A DNA stretch of 48,855 nt from positions 1 to 48,855 of the forward strand of contig JAFLTY010000015.1 of the NCBI GenBank assembly GCA_022509065.1, read 5' to 3'. Below, in pieces: positions 8,079-16,311 of the stretch. Numbering within the stretch: position 1 is the stretch's first letter; each line of letters starts with the position of its first letter. A program made the translations under genes and the position numbers. A model generated the notes under the pieces. The model ran no database searches. It saw only the letters and a list, made by a program, of their open reading frames with translations, and was not told where the DNA came from. This DNA comes from Muribaculaceae bacterium. Its GTDB lineage: Bacteria > Bacteroidota > Bacteroidia > Bacteroidales > Muribaculaceae.

Positions 8079-10490
8079 ATGAAAAATTATATTTCATATA
8101 TATTGTTGTTTTTCACTTTGACATTACATGCCGAGGTGTTGACATTTGAAAGTGATACGGAGTCTCAATCAAGTCCATTTACCCTGTTAATAAATACAGA
8201 TACTAAAAATGAAATCGAAATTTCATTTTCTTTATCTGAAATTGAATTCGTAGAAACTTCAACCGATTCACAATTATGGACTCCTTTAATTAACGGCTTC
8301 ACAACACGAGGAGATATTGGGACCCCCGCTTTACCTCGCAGAACTATAAACTTAGCCATCCCAACATTGAATTTAACTGATATAGAGATTATATCCTACG
8401 ATTATGAAGATATTAAAAAAGAATTAGTGCCCGCATCAAAAATTGAAGATACGTCCAAAATAAATTCTTCTTTATTACCTATAGAGCCTGATTACACGTA
8501 CGATTCTCACCCTATAATAGAAGCAGAAGGGATTCAAAACTTTCGCAATAATGCAAATCACTATTTTACAATTTGTCCCATTTTATATGATAATCAATCG
8601 CATACAGTTCGAATTATTAAGAACCTTAATGCAAAGATAAATTATTCATCTGCTAATCAACCTATTAAACTAAAGAAATCCAATCCTGCATTTGATATAA
8701 CAAATAATGATTTACAAATAAATGATGCAATAATAGCTAACCCAACTAACTTAACATTCACATCAGATCGAACGGAAGATATTTTAATAATAACATATAC
8801 CGGTTTATTACCAGAAGTTAAAAAATATTGCGAATGGAAAGAAACTCTTGGGTTCCGAACTCATGTATTTGATACAGAATATAAACGCGATATACCGTTA
8901 CTTCGAAATGTAATCAAAGAATATTATGAGCGTGAGGACATCAATCTTAATTATTTAGTTTTTTTTGGTCAATCTATTGAAATCGAGTCGGAAAATGTAC
9001 ATACGTGCATTCCTTATGAACCTTATGCTACATATATAGATGATGATAAAATCGGATTCGATTATACTATAACTAAATTTGGATGTATTAACGATACTCT
9101 TGGCTTTGTTCCGGATGTCCACATAGGGAGAATCCCGATGAACGTTGCGTCTGAACCTTACATTGATTCACTAATTGCTATAGAGCAAAATCCTATTAGA
9201 AATTCTGATGCATTTAAAGATATTTTTCTTACAGGAAAATTCTATGCAGATAATACTAAGATAAGGGAAGAGTGGAATTTCATATGTACGTTAGAAGATT
9301 GTGCTAATTATCTCGCACAAAAAGGGTACAATATTCAACGAATTTATACAACAGACAATGATGTATTTCCCAGTGAATGGAGCTTTTGGAATTCTAAGTC
9401 AAGGACTTTCCCAGATTATTTAAAACGACCTAACTATGCATGGAACGGAAATAGCAATGATATAATTGATGCAATTAACAATGGTGCTTTTTTAGGTATA
9501 TATAACGGTCATGGCGGATGCGATCGGTGGGTAGAACCGTTATTTATTTTTAATGAAGAAAGTAGAGATAGATTACATAACAAATATGGAATACGACCTT
9601 TGATTTTGAGTATGTGCTGTTGTTCGGCAAGCCCAAAGTACAACAACAATTTAGCATATTTTTGGTCATCATCAGCAAAAGGAGCTAGCGCAGTAATTGC
9701 GTCCAGTGGGCGCGGATGGACAGGGCTACAGGACATACTAATTACAGGCATTATCGATGCACTATTCCCTAACCCAGGATTAAGAGTGTCGATTGGATCT
9801 TCTTCATTAGTCCAAACAAAAACCCCTATTTGCGTTACAGTAGGGGAAATTCTAACTCAAGGTTTGGCACGAATGACTGAACAATGGGGTGTTAGCTTCC
9901 ACACTAAATATATGTATAAAGGATTTCACATCTTGGGAGATCCCACTCATATGGTTCAGACTGCCCCAGCTTCAACTTTTATGAGACCGACTATAAAAAG
10001 AACGGACTCTCAAATATCTGTTTCACTTAAAGATATTTTTCCAAGAGCAGAATCAAACAAAGTCTTTGTTTCATTTAAAACACTCAATTCGGATGACCCA
10101 AATATAAAAAGATATAAATATACTGGAGCGTCTATTAGCTATGATGTCCCTAAGGATAAAATAGTGCAAATATGTCTTTCTTCGCCTAATAGAGTTCCTC
10201 TAATACAAAAAGTATACCCTTTCCCCAGCCTTAACAATATAGAAAAAGTTGAATATAATAAATCTACACGCAATATTAGAATCTATTATTCAGTTAGTGA
10301 CCTAACTGCCAACAACAAGATATCTATTGCTCTAGATAATGGAAGATACATGGATGTCGTCGAGAATCCATATTGTGATGAAGAACATTTTGTTGCGGAA
10401 TGTACGCTTCCATTATGTGATGCCAAGCTTGCGTTTATTCATTTAGTAGTAGACGATGAAAATGCTGAGCAATATGTTTTGTCATTATAA
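8079..10490 (+). CDS. Secreted cysteine protease of the C25 (gingipain) family
   Basis: An 803-residue protein with a signal peptide (1-18). Residues about 50-200 resemble the C25 propeptide (the block TRGDIGTPALPRRTINLAIP). The catalytic domain spans about 230-600, with the ITYTGLLPEVKKYCEWKETLGF start typical of C25. The catalytic His is His478 in IYNGHGGCDRW; the nucleophile is one of Cys513-515 in LILSMCCCSASPK. A beta-rich domain follows from about 640. No T9SS sorting domain is visible at the C-terminus, unlike gingipains, so the export route beyond the periplasm is unclear. Arg/Lys specificity cannot be told. The gene is strongly AT-rich compared with flanking core genes, suggesting transfer. 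It follows the DUF3244-like gene by 80 bases. Confidence 0.86.
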   Translation: MKNYISYILLFFTLTLHAEVLTFESDTESQSSPFTLLINTDTKNEIEISFSLSEIEFVETSTDSQLWTPLINGFTTRGDIGTPALPRRTINLAIPTLNLTDIEIISYDYEDIKKELVPASKIEDTSKINSSLLPIEPDYTYDSHPIIEAEGIQNFRNNANHYFTICPILYDNQSHTVRIIKNLNAKINYSSANQPIKLKKSNPAFDITNNDLQINDAIIANPTNLTFTSDRTEDILIITYTGLLPEVKKYCEWKETLGFRTHVFDTEYKRDIPLLRNVIKEYYEREDINLNYLVFFGQSIEIESENVHTCIPYEPYATYIDDDKIGFDYTITKFGCINDTLGFVPDVHIGRIPMNVASEPYIDSLIAIEQNPIRNSDAFKDIFLTGKFYADNTKIREEWNFICTLEDCANYLAQKGYNIQRIYTTDNDVFPSEWSFWNSKSRTFPDYLKRPNYAWNGNSNDIIDAINNGAFLGIYNGHGGCDRWVEPLFIFNEESRDRLHNKYGIRPLILSMCCCSASPKYNNNLAYFWSSSAKGASAVIASSGRGWTGLQDILITGIIDALFPNPGLRVSIGSSSLVQTKTPICVTVGEILTQGLARMTEQWGVSFHTKYMYKGFHILGDPTHMVQTAPASTFMRPTIKRTDSQISVSLKDIFPRAESNKVFVSFKTLNSDDPNIKRYKYTGASISYDVPKDKIVQICLSSPNRVPLIQKVYPFPSLNNIEKVEYNKSTRNIRIYYSVSDLTANNKISIALDNGRYMDVVENPYCDEEHFVAECTLPLCDAKLAFIHLVVDDENAEQYVLSL

Positions 10491-10511
10491 TGGTATTTAC
10501 ATAATTTTTAG

Positions 10512-10519
10512 TAAATTTG
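10512..10519 (+). promoter_or_regulatory. -7 element for the first LRR-like gene
   Basis: TAAATTTG matches TAnnTTTG and lies 26 bases before the ATG at 10546. No good TTTG lies at the right spacing. Confidence 0.5.
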
Positions 10520-10545
10520 CGTATAACCACATAAAGCCCAAAGTT

Positions 10546-11655
10546 ATGAAGGATGTACAAAAAATATGGATATTGTCGACGTTTATACTGTTTGCGACTT
10601 GGACATCATCAGCTGAAGAGTTTAACGATTATCAGAACATTCCGGACACCACGTATGCATTGGGTTCAGAAACCATCAAAGGTGTGATATATGACTTTTA
10701 CTATATCAAGTCATCTTCCTCTCATTCACATGTCGGTCCTCACGTGAAAGTTTCAGGATGCGACGAACTGGGCAAGAGTTTGGAATCTATTGTCATAGAG
10801 GATGAAATAAGTAAGGTATTTGATGATTTTCCGGAAGTGAAACAATGGCCGGTGACTTCAGTCGGGGCAAAGGCGTTCTACGAGGTAGAAGCACGAGAAA
10901 TTATACTTAACAAAGGCTTGGTGAATGGGTGTGCATCATATGCTTTCTACAACTGTCCCAATCTAAAAAGAGTGGTATTTACAGGTGCGTGGTTGGATTT
11001 TATGCCCTCTAATGTCATAGAAGGATGTCATCTTGAACAACTAATTATATATGGTCGTCCATTGTTCCAAAGCATTCTCATATCACAAAATTCCACAGTA
11101 GACGAGATTGTGTTTCCAGATGGTGCTACCTTTGCATCGTATGGGGCGGATCAACAACATTATCGACCTACAACGGCTATTGTCTACGGTTCATTACAGT
11201 GTGATGGAGCGGATGTCAATACCATCGTGATTAAAAGTGAAGACGATGGTATCGCTGAGAGTAGCAATTCTACATTCGGCTATTACAGCTGTCCATACGT
11301 TCAGGAATTCAGACTTTATGTAATGACACCACCCCATTGCAGTGAATATGCTTTTCAAATGGATCCTCTTTTTACCGGAGGTGTTATAGGTGACACAGAA
11401 CAACATTTATCCACCATCAGGCTTTATGTACCAAATGCCGCAATCGAGGCTTACAAAAATGACGCAGCCTGGGGTAAAATCAAAAACATACTTCCGTTAG
11501 AAGATGCAATAAGCGAGAATATGCCCAATGGTGATGAAATAAATGATTGTATTCCTGAGTATTACAACTTGCAGGGCATAAAGATTGAGCAACCGCAGCC
11601 GGGCAGCGTGGTTATTTGCCGACAGGGCAACCGAGTGACCAAGAAAGTCTGGTGA
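10546..11655 (+). CDS. Secreted LRR-like (BspA-type) protein, paralogue of the next gene
   Basis: A 369-residue exported protein: signal peptide MKDVQKIWILSTFILFAT to about residue 24, then degenerate BspA-like repeats (KAFYEVEAREIILNKGLV, YAFYNCPNLKRVVFTG and similar). A second block near 290-330 contains the LYVPNAAIEAYKNDAAWGKI motif, often found after such repeats. The protein ends in a conserved tail beginning EYYNLQG and ending VTKKVW. The ATG at 10546 is preferred over an in-frame start at 10456 because the latter lies inside the protease gene and before the promoter. The next gene is a diverged paralogue with an almost identical tail. A role in adhesion or surface binding is known for BspA relatives; here it is inference. 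Confidence 0.78.
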   Translation: MKDVQKIWILSTFILFATWTSSAEEFNDYQNIPDTTYALGSETIKGVIYDFYYIKSSSSHSHVGPHVKVSGCDELGKSLESIVIEDEISKVFDDFPEVKQWPVTSVGAKAFYEVEAREIILNKGLVNGCASYAFYNCPNLKRVVFTGAWLDFMPSNVIEGCHLEQLIIYGRPLFQSILISQNSTVDEIVFPDGATFASYGADQQHYRPTTAIVYGSLQCDGADVNTIVIKSEDDGIAESSNSTFGYYSCPYVQEFRLYVMTPPHCSEYAFQMDPLFTGGVIGDTEQHLSTIRLYVPNAAIEAYKNDAAWGKIKNILPLEDAISENMPNGDEINDCIPEYYNLQGIKIEQPQPGSVVICRQGNRVTKKVW

Positions 11656-11658
11656 TAC
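11552..11658 (+). repeat. 107-bp direct repeat, copy 1 (3' end of first LRR-like gene)
   Basis: By hand alignment this stretch differs at about 9 of 107 positions from 12765-12871. It codes for the shared C-terminal tail and runs past the stop codon, while the rest of the two genes is much more diverged. Confidence 0.88.
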
Positions 11659-11672
11659 GATAAAAATTTATT

Positions 11673-11680
11673 TAATTTTG
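11673..11680 (+). promoter_or_regulatory. -7 element for the second LRR-like gene
   Basis: TAATTTTG fits TAnnTTTG, 39 bases before the ATG at 11720. No clear -33 box. Confidence 0.45.
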
Positions 11681-11719
11681 TAAGTGATGAAAATTAAGGA
11701 CTTAAAAACAATAAATAAC

Positions 11720-12868
11720 ATGAAGAACATTTTAAGGATAGCTATCCTGGTGATAGGAGGCTTTGTCGTGATGCAAGCGAATGGCGCAACGGTCGAGACT
11801 GAGATTGACGGTATTTGGTATCGTTTAGGAAATGTAGGGAATACGAGCCCTAATTACGCAAGTGTGATATCACCTCCCGAAAACAAATACAGTCAGCCCA
11901 GCTATCATATTCCGTCGTATGTTACTTATAATGGTGAACAATATCCTGTGGACATGATAGAATATCGTGCTTTTTATAATTGTACCGATGTAAAAGAAGT
12001 CATTATGGATGGTGTGCCACAAGGAATGCTTGACTACATCAGCCCCTACGCTTTTGAAGGTGCCGGGATTGAACGTGTCGTTTTTCCGGAGGCTGAGGTT
12101 CAAGTGCATGTAGAATCGTTTTACGGATGCGAAAACCTTGACCGCATCGTGTTTAATTCACAAGAAACATATCTTGAGGTGGGTTTTGAGGGTTTTCCAG
12201 TATCGGTGGAAAAGATCATCTTTAAAGGGAACTCTATTATCGAGCCCCCGGCAACGGCCTATAGTCATCGCGATGAGGACACGGAAGGCTCGGATAACGT
12301 GGCTGTACCGTTATGGTTTGACGAGTCACTCCCTGTAAATGCCAACATGACAGTTGAGTGGGGTGACGGGGAACACCTTGTGATGTCATTGGATTGGTTC
12401 ACCGGCGAAGTGCTTACATTGAGCGGCAGGTGTAAATGCTGGCAGAGGTGTGCCACATACGGCAATGTGCGTCATCTCTATCTGGAAGAAGTTGCTGACA
12501 GGGATGAAGCATACTTATGCGCCAGGATGTTCAATAACTGCGACAATTTCGAGACTATCACATGTTATGACGCAACACCATGGCCCGTTGACGAGGATTT
12601 TCTCGGTGACGACTCGAAGTTTGATACGGTGCATGTTTATGTGCCCAACGGCGCGGTCGCTACCTACCGTCAGGATCCGGTATGGGGCAGATTCGCACAT
12701 ATATCGGCTATAACGGACAGCGTTGAGTCTGAAACCCTGATAGACAAGGCTGAGGATAACGCCGTTCCTGAGTATTACAACTTACAGGGTGTAAGGGTTG
12801 AGCAACCGCAGCCTGGCAGCGTGGTTATTTGCCGACAAGGCAACCGTGTGACAAAGAAAGTCTGGTGA
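11720..12868 (+). CDS. Secreted LRR-like (BspA-type) protein
   Basis: A 382-residue exported protein. The ATG at 11720 gives a good signal peptide (MKNILRIAILVIGGFVVMQANG); earlier in-frame starts at 11684/11687 would only add a polar extension. LRR_5-like repeats occupy about 60-160 (YRAFYNCTDVKEVIM, YAFEGAGIERVVFPE, ESFYGCENLDRIVFN). The block VYVPNGAVATYRQDPVWGRF near 320 matches a block of the upstream paralogue. The C-terminal tail from EYYNLQGVRV is nearly identical to the upstream gene's at DNA level. The gene is less AT-rich than the protease island before it. It is followed by a strong terminator at 12976. Confidence 0.8.
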   Translation: MKNILRIAILVIGGFVVMQANGATVETEIDGIWYRLGNVGNTSPNYASVISPPENKYSQPSYHIPSYVTYNGEQYPVDMIEYRAFYNCTDVKEVIMDGVPQGMLDYISPYAFEGAGIERVVFPEAEVQVHVESFYGCENLDRIVFNSQETYLEVGFEGFPVSVEKIIFKGNSIIEPPATAYSHRDEDTEGSDNVAVPLWFDESLPVNANMTVEWGDGEHLVMSLDWFTGEVLTLSGRCKCWQRCATYGNVRHLYLEEVADRDEAYLCARMFNNCDNFETITCYDATPWPVDEDFLGDDSKFDTVHVYVPNGAVATYRQDPVWGRFAHISAITDSVESETLIDKAEDNAVPEYYNLQGVRVEQPQPGSVVICRQGNRVTKKVW

Positions 12869-12871
12869 TAC
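12765..12871 (+). repeat. 107-bp direct repeat, copy 2 (3' end of second LRR-like gene)
   Basis: Partner of 11552-11658 with about 9 mismatches; see that entry. The identity covers the coding tail and a few bases after the stop. Confidence 0.88.
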
Positions 12872-12881
12872 ACGCCGGTTG

Positions 12882-12913
12882 GGTTGCATTTTTCAAGATA
12901 GGAAAATGCAACC
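12882..12913. repeat. Inverted repeat just after the LRR-like gene
   Basis: GGTTGCATTTT (12882-12892) pairs perfectly with 12903-12913 around a 10-nt loop. No T-run follows, so it is a stable 3' hairpin rather than a classical terminator. Confidence 0.6.
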
Positions 12914-12975
12914 TAGCGCTACCGCATTTACTTCTTATGGGAGTAACCATACGTAGCAACTGTTCTAAATATTTT

Positions 12976-13004
12976 TCCCAAGTCTTCGGGCTTGGGATTT
13001 TTTT
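12976..13004 (+). terminator. Intrinsic terminator with C(UUCG)G tetraloop
   Basis: TCCCAAGTC (12976-12984) pairs with GGCTTGGGA (12989-12997), with one G-T pair, around a UUCG tetraloop. Seven T residues follow (12998-13004). It separates the LRR-like genes from the toxin-antitoxin pair. Confidence 0.92.
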
Positions 13005-13043
13005 GTTAATTATTGTTAATATTGGATTGATAAATAGAAGTAG

Positions 13044-13075
13044 TTTGGATTGATGATGATATATTCTTAACTTTG
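13044..13075 (+). promoter_or_regulatory. Promoter of the toxin-antitoxin pair
   Basis: TTTG (13044-13047), a 20-base spacer and TAACTTTG (13068-13075) give a full Bacteroidetes promoter. Transcription should begin near 13082, leaving a leader of about 100 bases before the ATG at 13185. Confidence 0.78.
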
Positions 13076-13092
13076 TATAAGACTGGCAGGTA

Positions 13093-13154
13093 CATCCTGT
13101 GAAAAGAGTGATTAATATTAAAAGTGTATTGTTAAGACCACCTCTTTTCAGATG
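13093..13154 (+). promoter_or_regulatory. Leader hairpin or operator of the toxin-antitoxin pair
   Basis: TGAAAAGAG (13100-13108) pairs with CTCTTTTCA (13142-13150). After a 3-base bulge, CATC (13093-13096) pairs with GATG (13151-13154). The 33-base loop is AT-rich. It could be an operator for the small first protein or an RNA structure in the leader. Confidence 0.55.
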
Positions 13155-13184
13155 TTGTCTTTTTGTATTATAAAACCATTTATT

Positions 13185-13355
13185 ATGGCTAGACCAATCG
13201 CTGAAACTCCAGTATTAAAAGGGGAAGACGCCATTCGCTTTGAAAGGCTTCGAACTGAGGTTGAAAATCTCAGCCAGGAAGAACGTGCTGAAAATACCCG
13301 GAAATTAAACGAGGCAGTTGCAAAAGCCAAGAAATATATTTCTGTCAGAATCTAA
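13185..13355 (+). CDS. Small antitoxin-like protein of a GNAT toxin-antitoxin pair
   Basis: A 56-residue charged, mostly helical protein (MARPIAETPVLKGEDAIRF...). The ATG at 13185 is the natural start; an upstream in-frame start at 13152 lies within the leader hairpin. Its TAA overlaps the ATG of the GNAT gene by one base (TAATG), as is usual for antitoxin-toxin pairs. The N-terminal PIAETPVLKGEDA part looks extended and could bind DNA or the toxin, and the helical remainder could cover the enzyme. It lacks an obvious RHH (DUF1778) signature, so the family is uncertain. It has its own promoter and a leader inverted repeat, consistent with autoregulation. Confidence 0.75.
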   Translation: MARPIAETPVLKGEDAIRFERLRTEVENLSQEERAENTRKLNEAVAKAKKYISVRI

Positions 13356-13867
13356 TGGAATTAGTTAGGCTCACTCATAAATCAATTCTTGAGGGATTTG
13401 ACTGTGGAGACAACGACCTTAATGAATTTCTTTTTGAGGATGCGAAAGCGTTTCTTGACAAAAGGATTGCTATCTCATTTCTTTTGAAAGACGGAGAAAA
13501 AATAGTTGCGTATTTTTGCCTGCTCAATGATAAAATAACCAGACAGGATGTAAGTAACAGCCAGTGGAAAAAAATTAAAACAGCGTTTCCTGAAAGAAAA
13601 CGGTTCGGAAGTTATCCAGCTATTAAAATTGGCCGATTTGCAGTTTCAAAAGAATATAAAGGACATAGAATTGGTACCGACCTGATGAATATCCTTAAAG
13701 GGATGCTTAATACCAATCCAATTTATTCTGCTTTCAGATATCTTACTGTTGATGCCTATTTATCGGCCATTGATTTTTATAAAAAGAACCACTTTAAAGA
13801 ATTATCAGAAAAAATAACAAATGAACATACGCGCCTAATGTTCTTCGATATGATGGAATTAGAATAA
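13355..13867 (+). CDS. GNAT acetyltransferase, probable TacT/AtaT-like toxin
   Basis: A 170-residue GNAT-fold protein. The N-terminal FDCGDNDLNEFLFEDA (15-30) is the hallmark F-x-C-G-x2-x-L-N-x-F-L motif of TacT/AtaT-type toxins, which acetylate the amino acid on charged tRNA and block translation. The acetyl-CoA loop is VSKEYKGHRIGTDLM (97-111, K-G-H-R-I-G form), and Tyr142 in IDFYKKNHF fits the catalytic tyrosine. The start overlaps the upstream small gene by one base. A non-toxic acetyltransferase is the alternative, but the pairing and motif favour a toxin. Confidence 0.85.
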   Translation: MELVRLTHKSILEGFDCGDNDLNEFLFEDAKAFLDKRIAISFLLKDGEKIVAYFCLLNDKITRQDVSNSQWKKIKTAFPERKRFGSYPAIKIGRFAVSKEYKGHRIGTDLMNILKGMLNTNPIYSAFRYLTVDAYLSAIDFYKKNHFKELSEKITNEHTRLMFFDMMELE

Positions 13868-14006
13868 GAAAAGAGGTCGAGTAGGCCGAGAGAACGGGGT
13901 GTAGCTGCAGAATGAAAGGGGAACGCAGGAGGCGTACGTCTTTACAATTGATTGATTGCCAGTAAATTAATAAGGATAAACAGTGTATCAGTGAACTTGG
14001 GGAGTG

Positions 14007-15083
14007 TTAGTGGGGTTTGTTGTAGATGGTGAGTTGTTGACGGACTGACTCCTCGTGAATGGCCGACATGAGGTTGCGTGTGAAGTCGTCACTCATGTTC
14101 AAACGCCGGGCGGATGATATGCGGTCGGTCATTATCTGGTCGTAGCGTTCGGCCTGGAAGATTGGTATGTGTTTTTCTTTTTTATATTGGGCGATTTCGC
14201 GCGAGAGCTGCATCCTGCGTCCGAGGACGTCGAGGAGTTCGGCATCGAGGCGGTCTATCTCGTCGCGCATGTTTTTCAAGCTATCATCGGGTTGTCTGTG
14301 TGTGCGCACATTCAGACCACTAAGGAGCGTGGCGAGTTGGTGGGGCGTAATCTGCTGCCGGCTGTCACTAAGCGCCTGTTGCGGTGCGCAATGCGATTCG
14401 ATGATAAGGCCGTCGTATCCCATATCCATGGCTTGGCGAGACAAAGTGTTGACGAGGTCGGCGCGACCGCCTATGTGGCTTGGATCGCAAATGAGAGGCA
14501 GTGTTGGGAAACGTCGGGCAAGCTCGAGGGGTATTCGCCATAAGGGGAGGTTGCGGTAAAGATGTTGCCCATAGACGCTGAAACCGCGGTGTATGGCACC
14601 GAGACGATGGACGCCGGCGTTATAGAGGCGTTGGAGTGCACCCACCCAAAGTTCCAGATCGGGGTTAACAGGATTTTTTACCAACACAGCCACTTTGTCG
14701 GCACCAATGGTAGTGATGGTGTCGGCTATCTCCTGAACTGCGAAAGGGTTGGCGCTTGTGCGCGCGCCTATCCACAATATATCCACCTCGTGTTGCATAG
14801 CCTCCCGGACGTGCTGTGCGGTTGCCACTTCGGTGGCGACGGCCATTCCGGTGGTTTGTTTCACCTCGAGGAGCCATTCGAGACCTACCGACCCCACGCC
14901 TTCAAATCCACCCGGAAGTGTGCGAGGCTTCCAAATACCGGCGCGAAAAACACGCGCTCCGGCCTGACGTACTCCATCGGCGGTGCGCAGAATCTGATCA
15001 CGAGATTCGGCGCTGCACGGCCCCGCGATATATAATGGCGCGAGGTTATCCAAATGCGAAAGTATGGGTTGTAGCTTTTCCAT
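14007..15083 (-). CDS. Bifunctional 3-deoxy-7-phosphoheptulonate synthase / chorismate mutase
   Basis: A 358-residue fusion enzyme. The N-terminal barrel (about 1-258) is a DAHP synthase of the KDOPS-like type, with IAGPCSAES (19-26 area), FRAGIWKPRT (46-55) and LICDPSHIGG. It condenses PEP with erythrose 4-phosphate in the first step of aromatic synthesis. The C-terminal AroQ-type chorismate mutase (about 267-358) begins KNMRDEIDRLDAELLDVLGR and makes prephenate. The order DAHPS-then-mutase is standard in Bacteroidales and usually gives feedback control by prephenate or chorismate. It lies 17 bases after fcl on the same strand, an unexpected operon partner for GDP-fucose genes. Confidence 0.95.
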   Translation of the reverse strand: MEKLQPILSHLDNLAPLYIAGPCSAESRDQILRTADGVRQAGARVFRAGIWKPRTLPGGFEGVGSVGLEWLLEVKQTTGMAVATEVATAQHVREAMQHEVDILWIGARTSANPFAVQEIADTITTIGADKVAVLVKNPVNPDLELWVGALQRLYNAGVHRLGAIHRGFSVYGQHLYRNLPLWRIPLELARRFPTLPLICDPSHIGGRADLVNTLSRQAMDMGYDGLIIESHCAPQQALSDSRQQITPHQLATLLSGLNVRTHRQPDDSLKNMRDEIDRLDAELLDVLGRRMQLSREIAQYKKEKHIPIFQAERYDQIMTDRISSARRLNMSDDFTRNLMSAIHEESVRQQLTIYNKPH

Positions 15084-15100
15084 CGGAAGGATGATGACTT

Positions 15101-16309
15101 TCAGGGCTTGTCAGCACGCGAAGATGAACCACTGTTGTCGTCACAGTACCATGCGTAGAGACGTTTTATGCCTTCGTCGAGTTCCACACTGTGACGCCAT
15201 CCCAACTCATGTAGTTTTGTGACATCGCACAGTTTTCGCATCGTGCCATCGGGTTTAGTGTTATCCCAAAGGATATCGCCGGTGAACCCCACAGCATCTT
15301 TGACGATTTGCGTTGTCTGTGCAATGGTGTGTTCTATTCCGGTACCTATATTGATATGGGTGTTACGAACAAGTGGTAACTGACTCTTGGCGAGATCCTC
15401 GAAACGTACGTTGAGCAGTATATGAACCGCCGCATCGGCCATATCCTCGCTCCACAGGAATTCGCGTAAGGGTTTTCCTGAGCCCCACAGCTGCAACACG
15501 TCGGGATATATACCGAAACGAGCAAGGAGGTTTGCTATGTCCTTGTCGGTCATGCGTGGGTCGTAGCCACTCACCGGTCGACGGTCAAAATCGACCCGTA
15601 TAGACTCGAAATCGCCTTTACTCAACAGTTTGGCGAGATGAGTCTTGCGTACCATTGCCGGGAGCACGTGGCCATTCTCCAAATGAAAATTATCGTTGGG
15701 ACCATAGAGGTTGGTTGGCATAACGCTGAGGTAGTCGGTACCGTACTGCAGGTTGAGGCTTTCGCACATTTTCATACCGGCTATTTTAGCTATGGCGTAC
15801 GGCTCGTTGGTGTATTCGAGTGGAGCGGTAAGGAGAGCGTCCTCGCGGATTGGCTGGTGGGCCTCACGCGGATAGATGCATGTCGAACCAAGGAACAACA
15901 GGTGTTTGACACCGTGACGCCATGCCTCGGTGATGACATTTTGCTGAATGGCAAGATTCTGGACAATGAAGTCGGCTCTGTAGGTGTTATTGGCCATGAT
16001 GCCGCCAACTTTAGCCGCAGCCAGAATCACGACTTCGGGTTGTTCAGCATCAAAGAAGTGGCGGACTGCCACGCTGTCTGTCAGGTCGAGTTGCTGATGG
16101 GTTCTTCCGACAAGGTTTGAGAATCCTCGATGTTCGAGATTACGCCAAATGGCGGAACCTACCAGACCACGATGTCCGGCAACATATATTTTGGTGTCGG
16201 AGTTGAATCCTTTGACATTGTCGAGGGTTTCAGTTTGCGAGGCACCCTTCGCGCGGGATGTGGCGGGTGTCTCCGGGTTGTTGTGGCGTGCAGCTGTCAT
16301 CATTACCAT
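15101..16309 (-). CDS. fcl: GDP-L-fucose synthase
   Basis: The enzyme epimerises and reduces the 4-keto-6-deoxymannose intermediate made by Gmd to GDP-L-fucose. It is a short-chain dehydrogenase-type epimerase: nucleotide-binding AGHRGLVGSAIW near 43-54, and the catalytic Tyr-x3-Lys in YAIAKIAGMKMCE. Starting at the ATG at 16309 gives 402 residues, with about 40 polar residues before the Rossmann fold, where typical family members have 3-6. A TTG at 16315 and ATGs at 16303 and 16300 are alternatives, and no later in-frame ATG removes the extension. It follows gmd directly. Confidence 0.93.
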   Translation of the reverse strand: MVMMTAARHNNPETPATSRAKGASQTETLDNVKGFNSDTKIYVAGHRGLVGSAIWRNLEHRGFSNLVGRTHQQLDLTDSVAVRHFFDAEQPEVVILAAAKVGGIMANNTYRADFIVQNLAIQQNVITEAWRHGVKHLLFLGSTCIYPREAHQPIREDALLTAPLEYTNEPYAIAKIAGMKMCESLNLQYGTDYLSVMPTNLYGPNDNFHLENGHVLPAMVRKTHLAKLLSKGDFESIRVDFDRRPVSGYDPRMTDKDIANLLARFGIYPDVLQLWGSGKPLREFLWSEDMADAAVHILLNVRFEDLAKSQLPLVRNTHINIGTGIEHTIAQTTQIVKDAVGFTGDILWDNTKPDGTMRKLCDVTKLHELGWRHSVELDEGIKRLYAWYCDDNSGSSSRADKP

Positions 16310-16311
16310 TA

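Larger units (their letters stand above)
12869..13184. other. Intergenic region between the LRR-like gene and the toxin-antitoxin pair
   Basis: This 316-base gap holds, in order, a perfect inverted repeat (12882-12913), a strong terminator (12976-13004), the promoter of the next gene pair (13044-13075) and a long-range hairpin in its leader (13093-13154). No further ORF is credible. Confidence 0.8.

Noticed and set aside
14562-15035. Plus-strand open frame within the DAHP synthase gene
   Set aside because: Antisense to a well-conserved barrel enzyme; no motifs.
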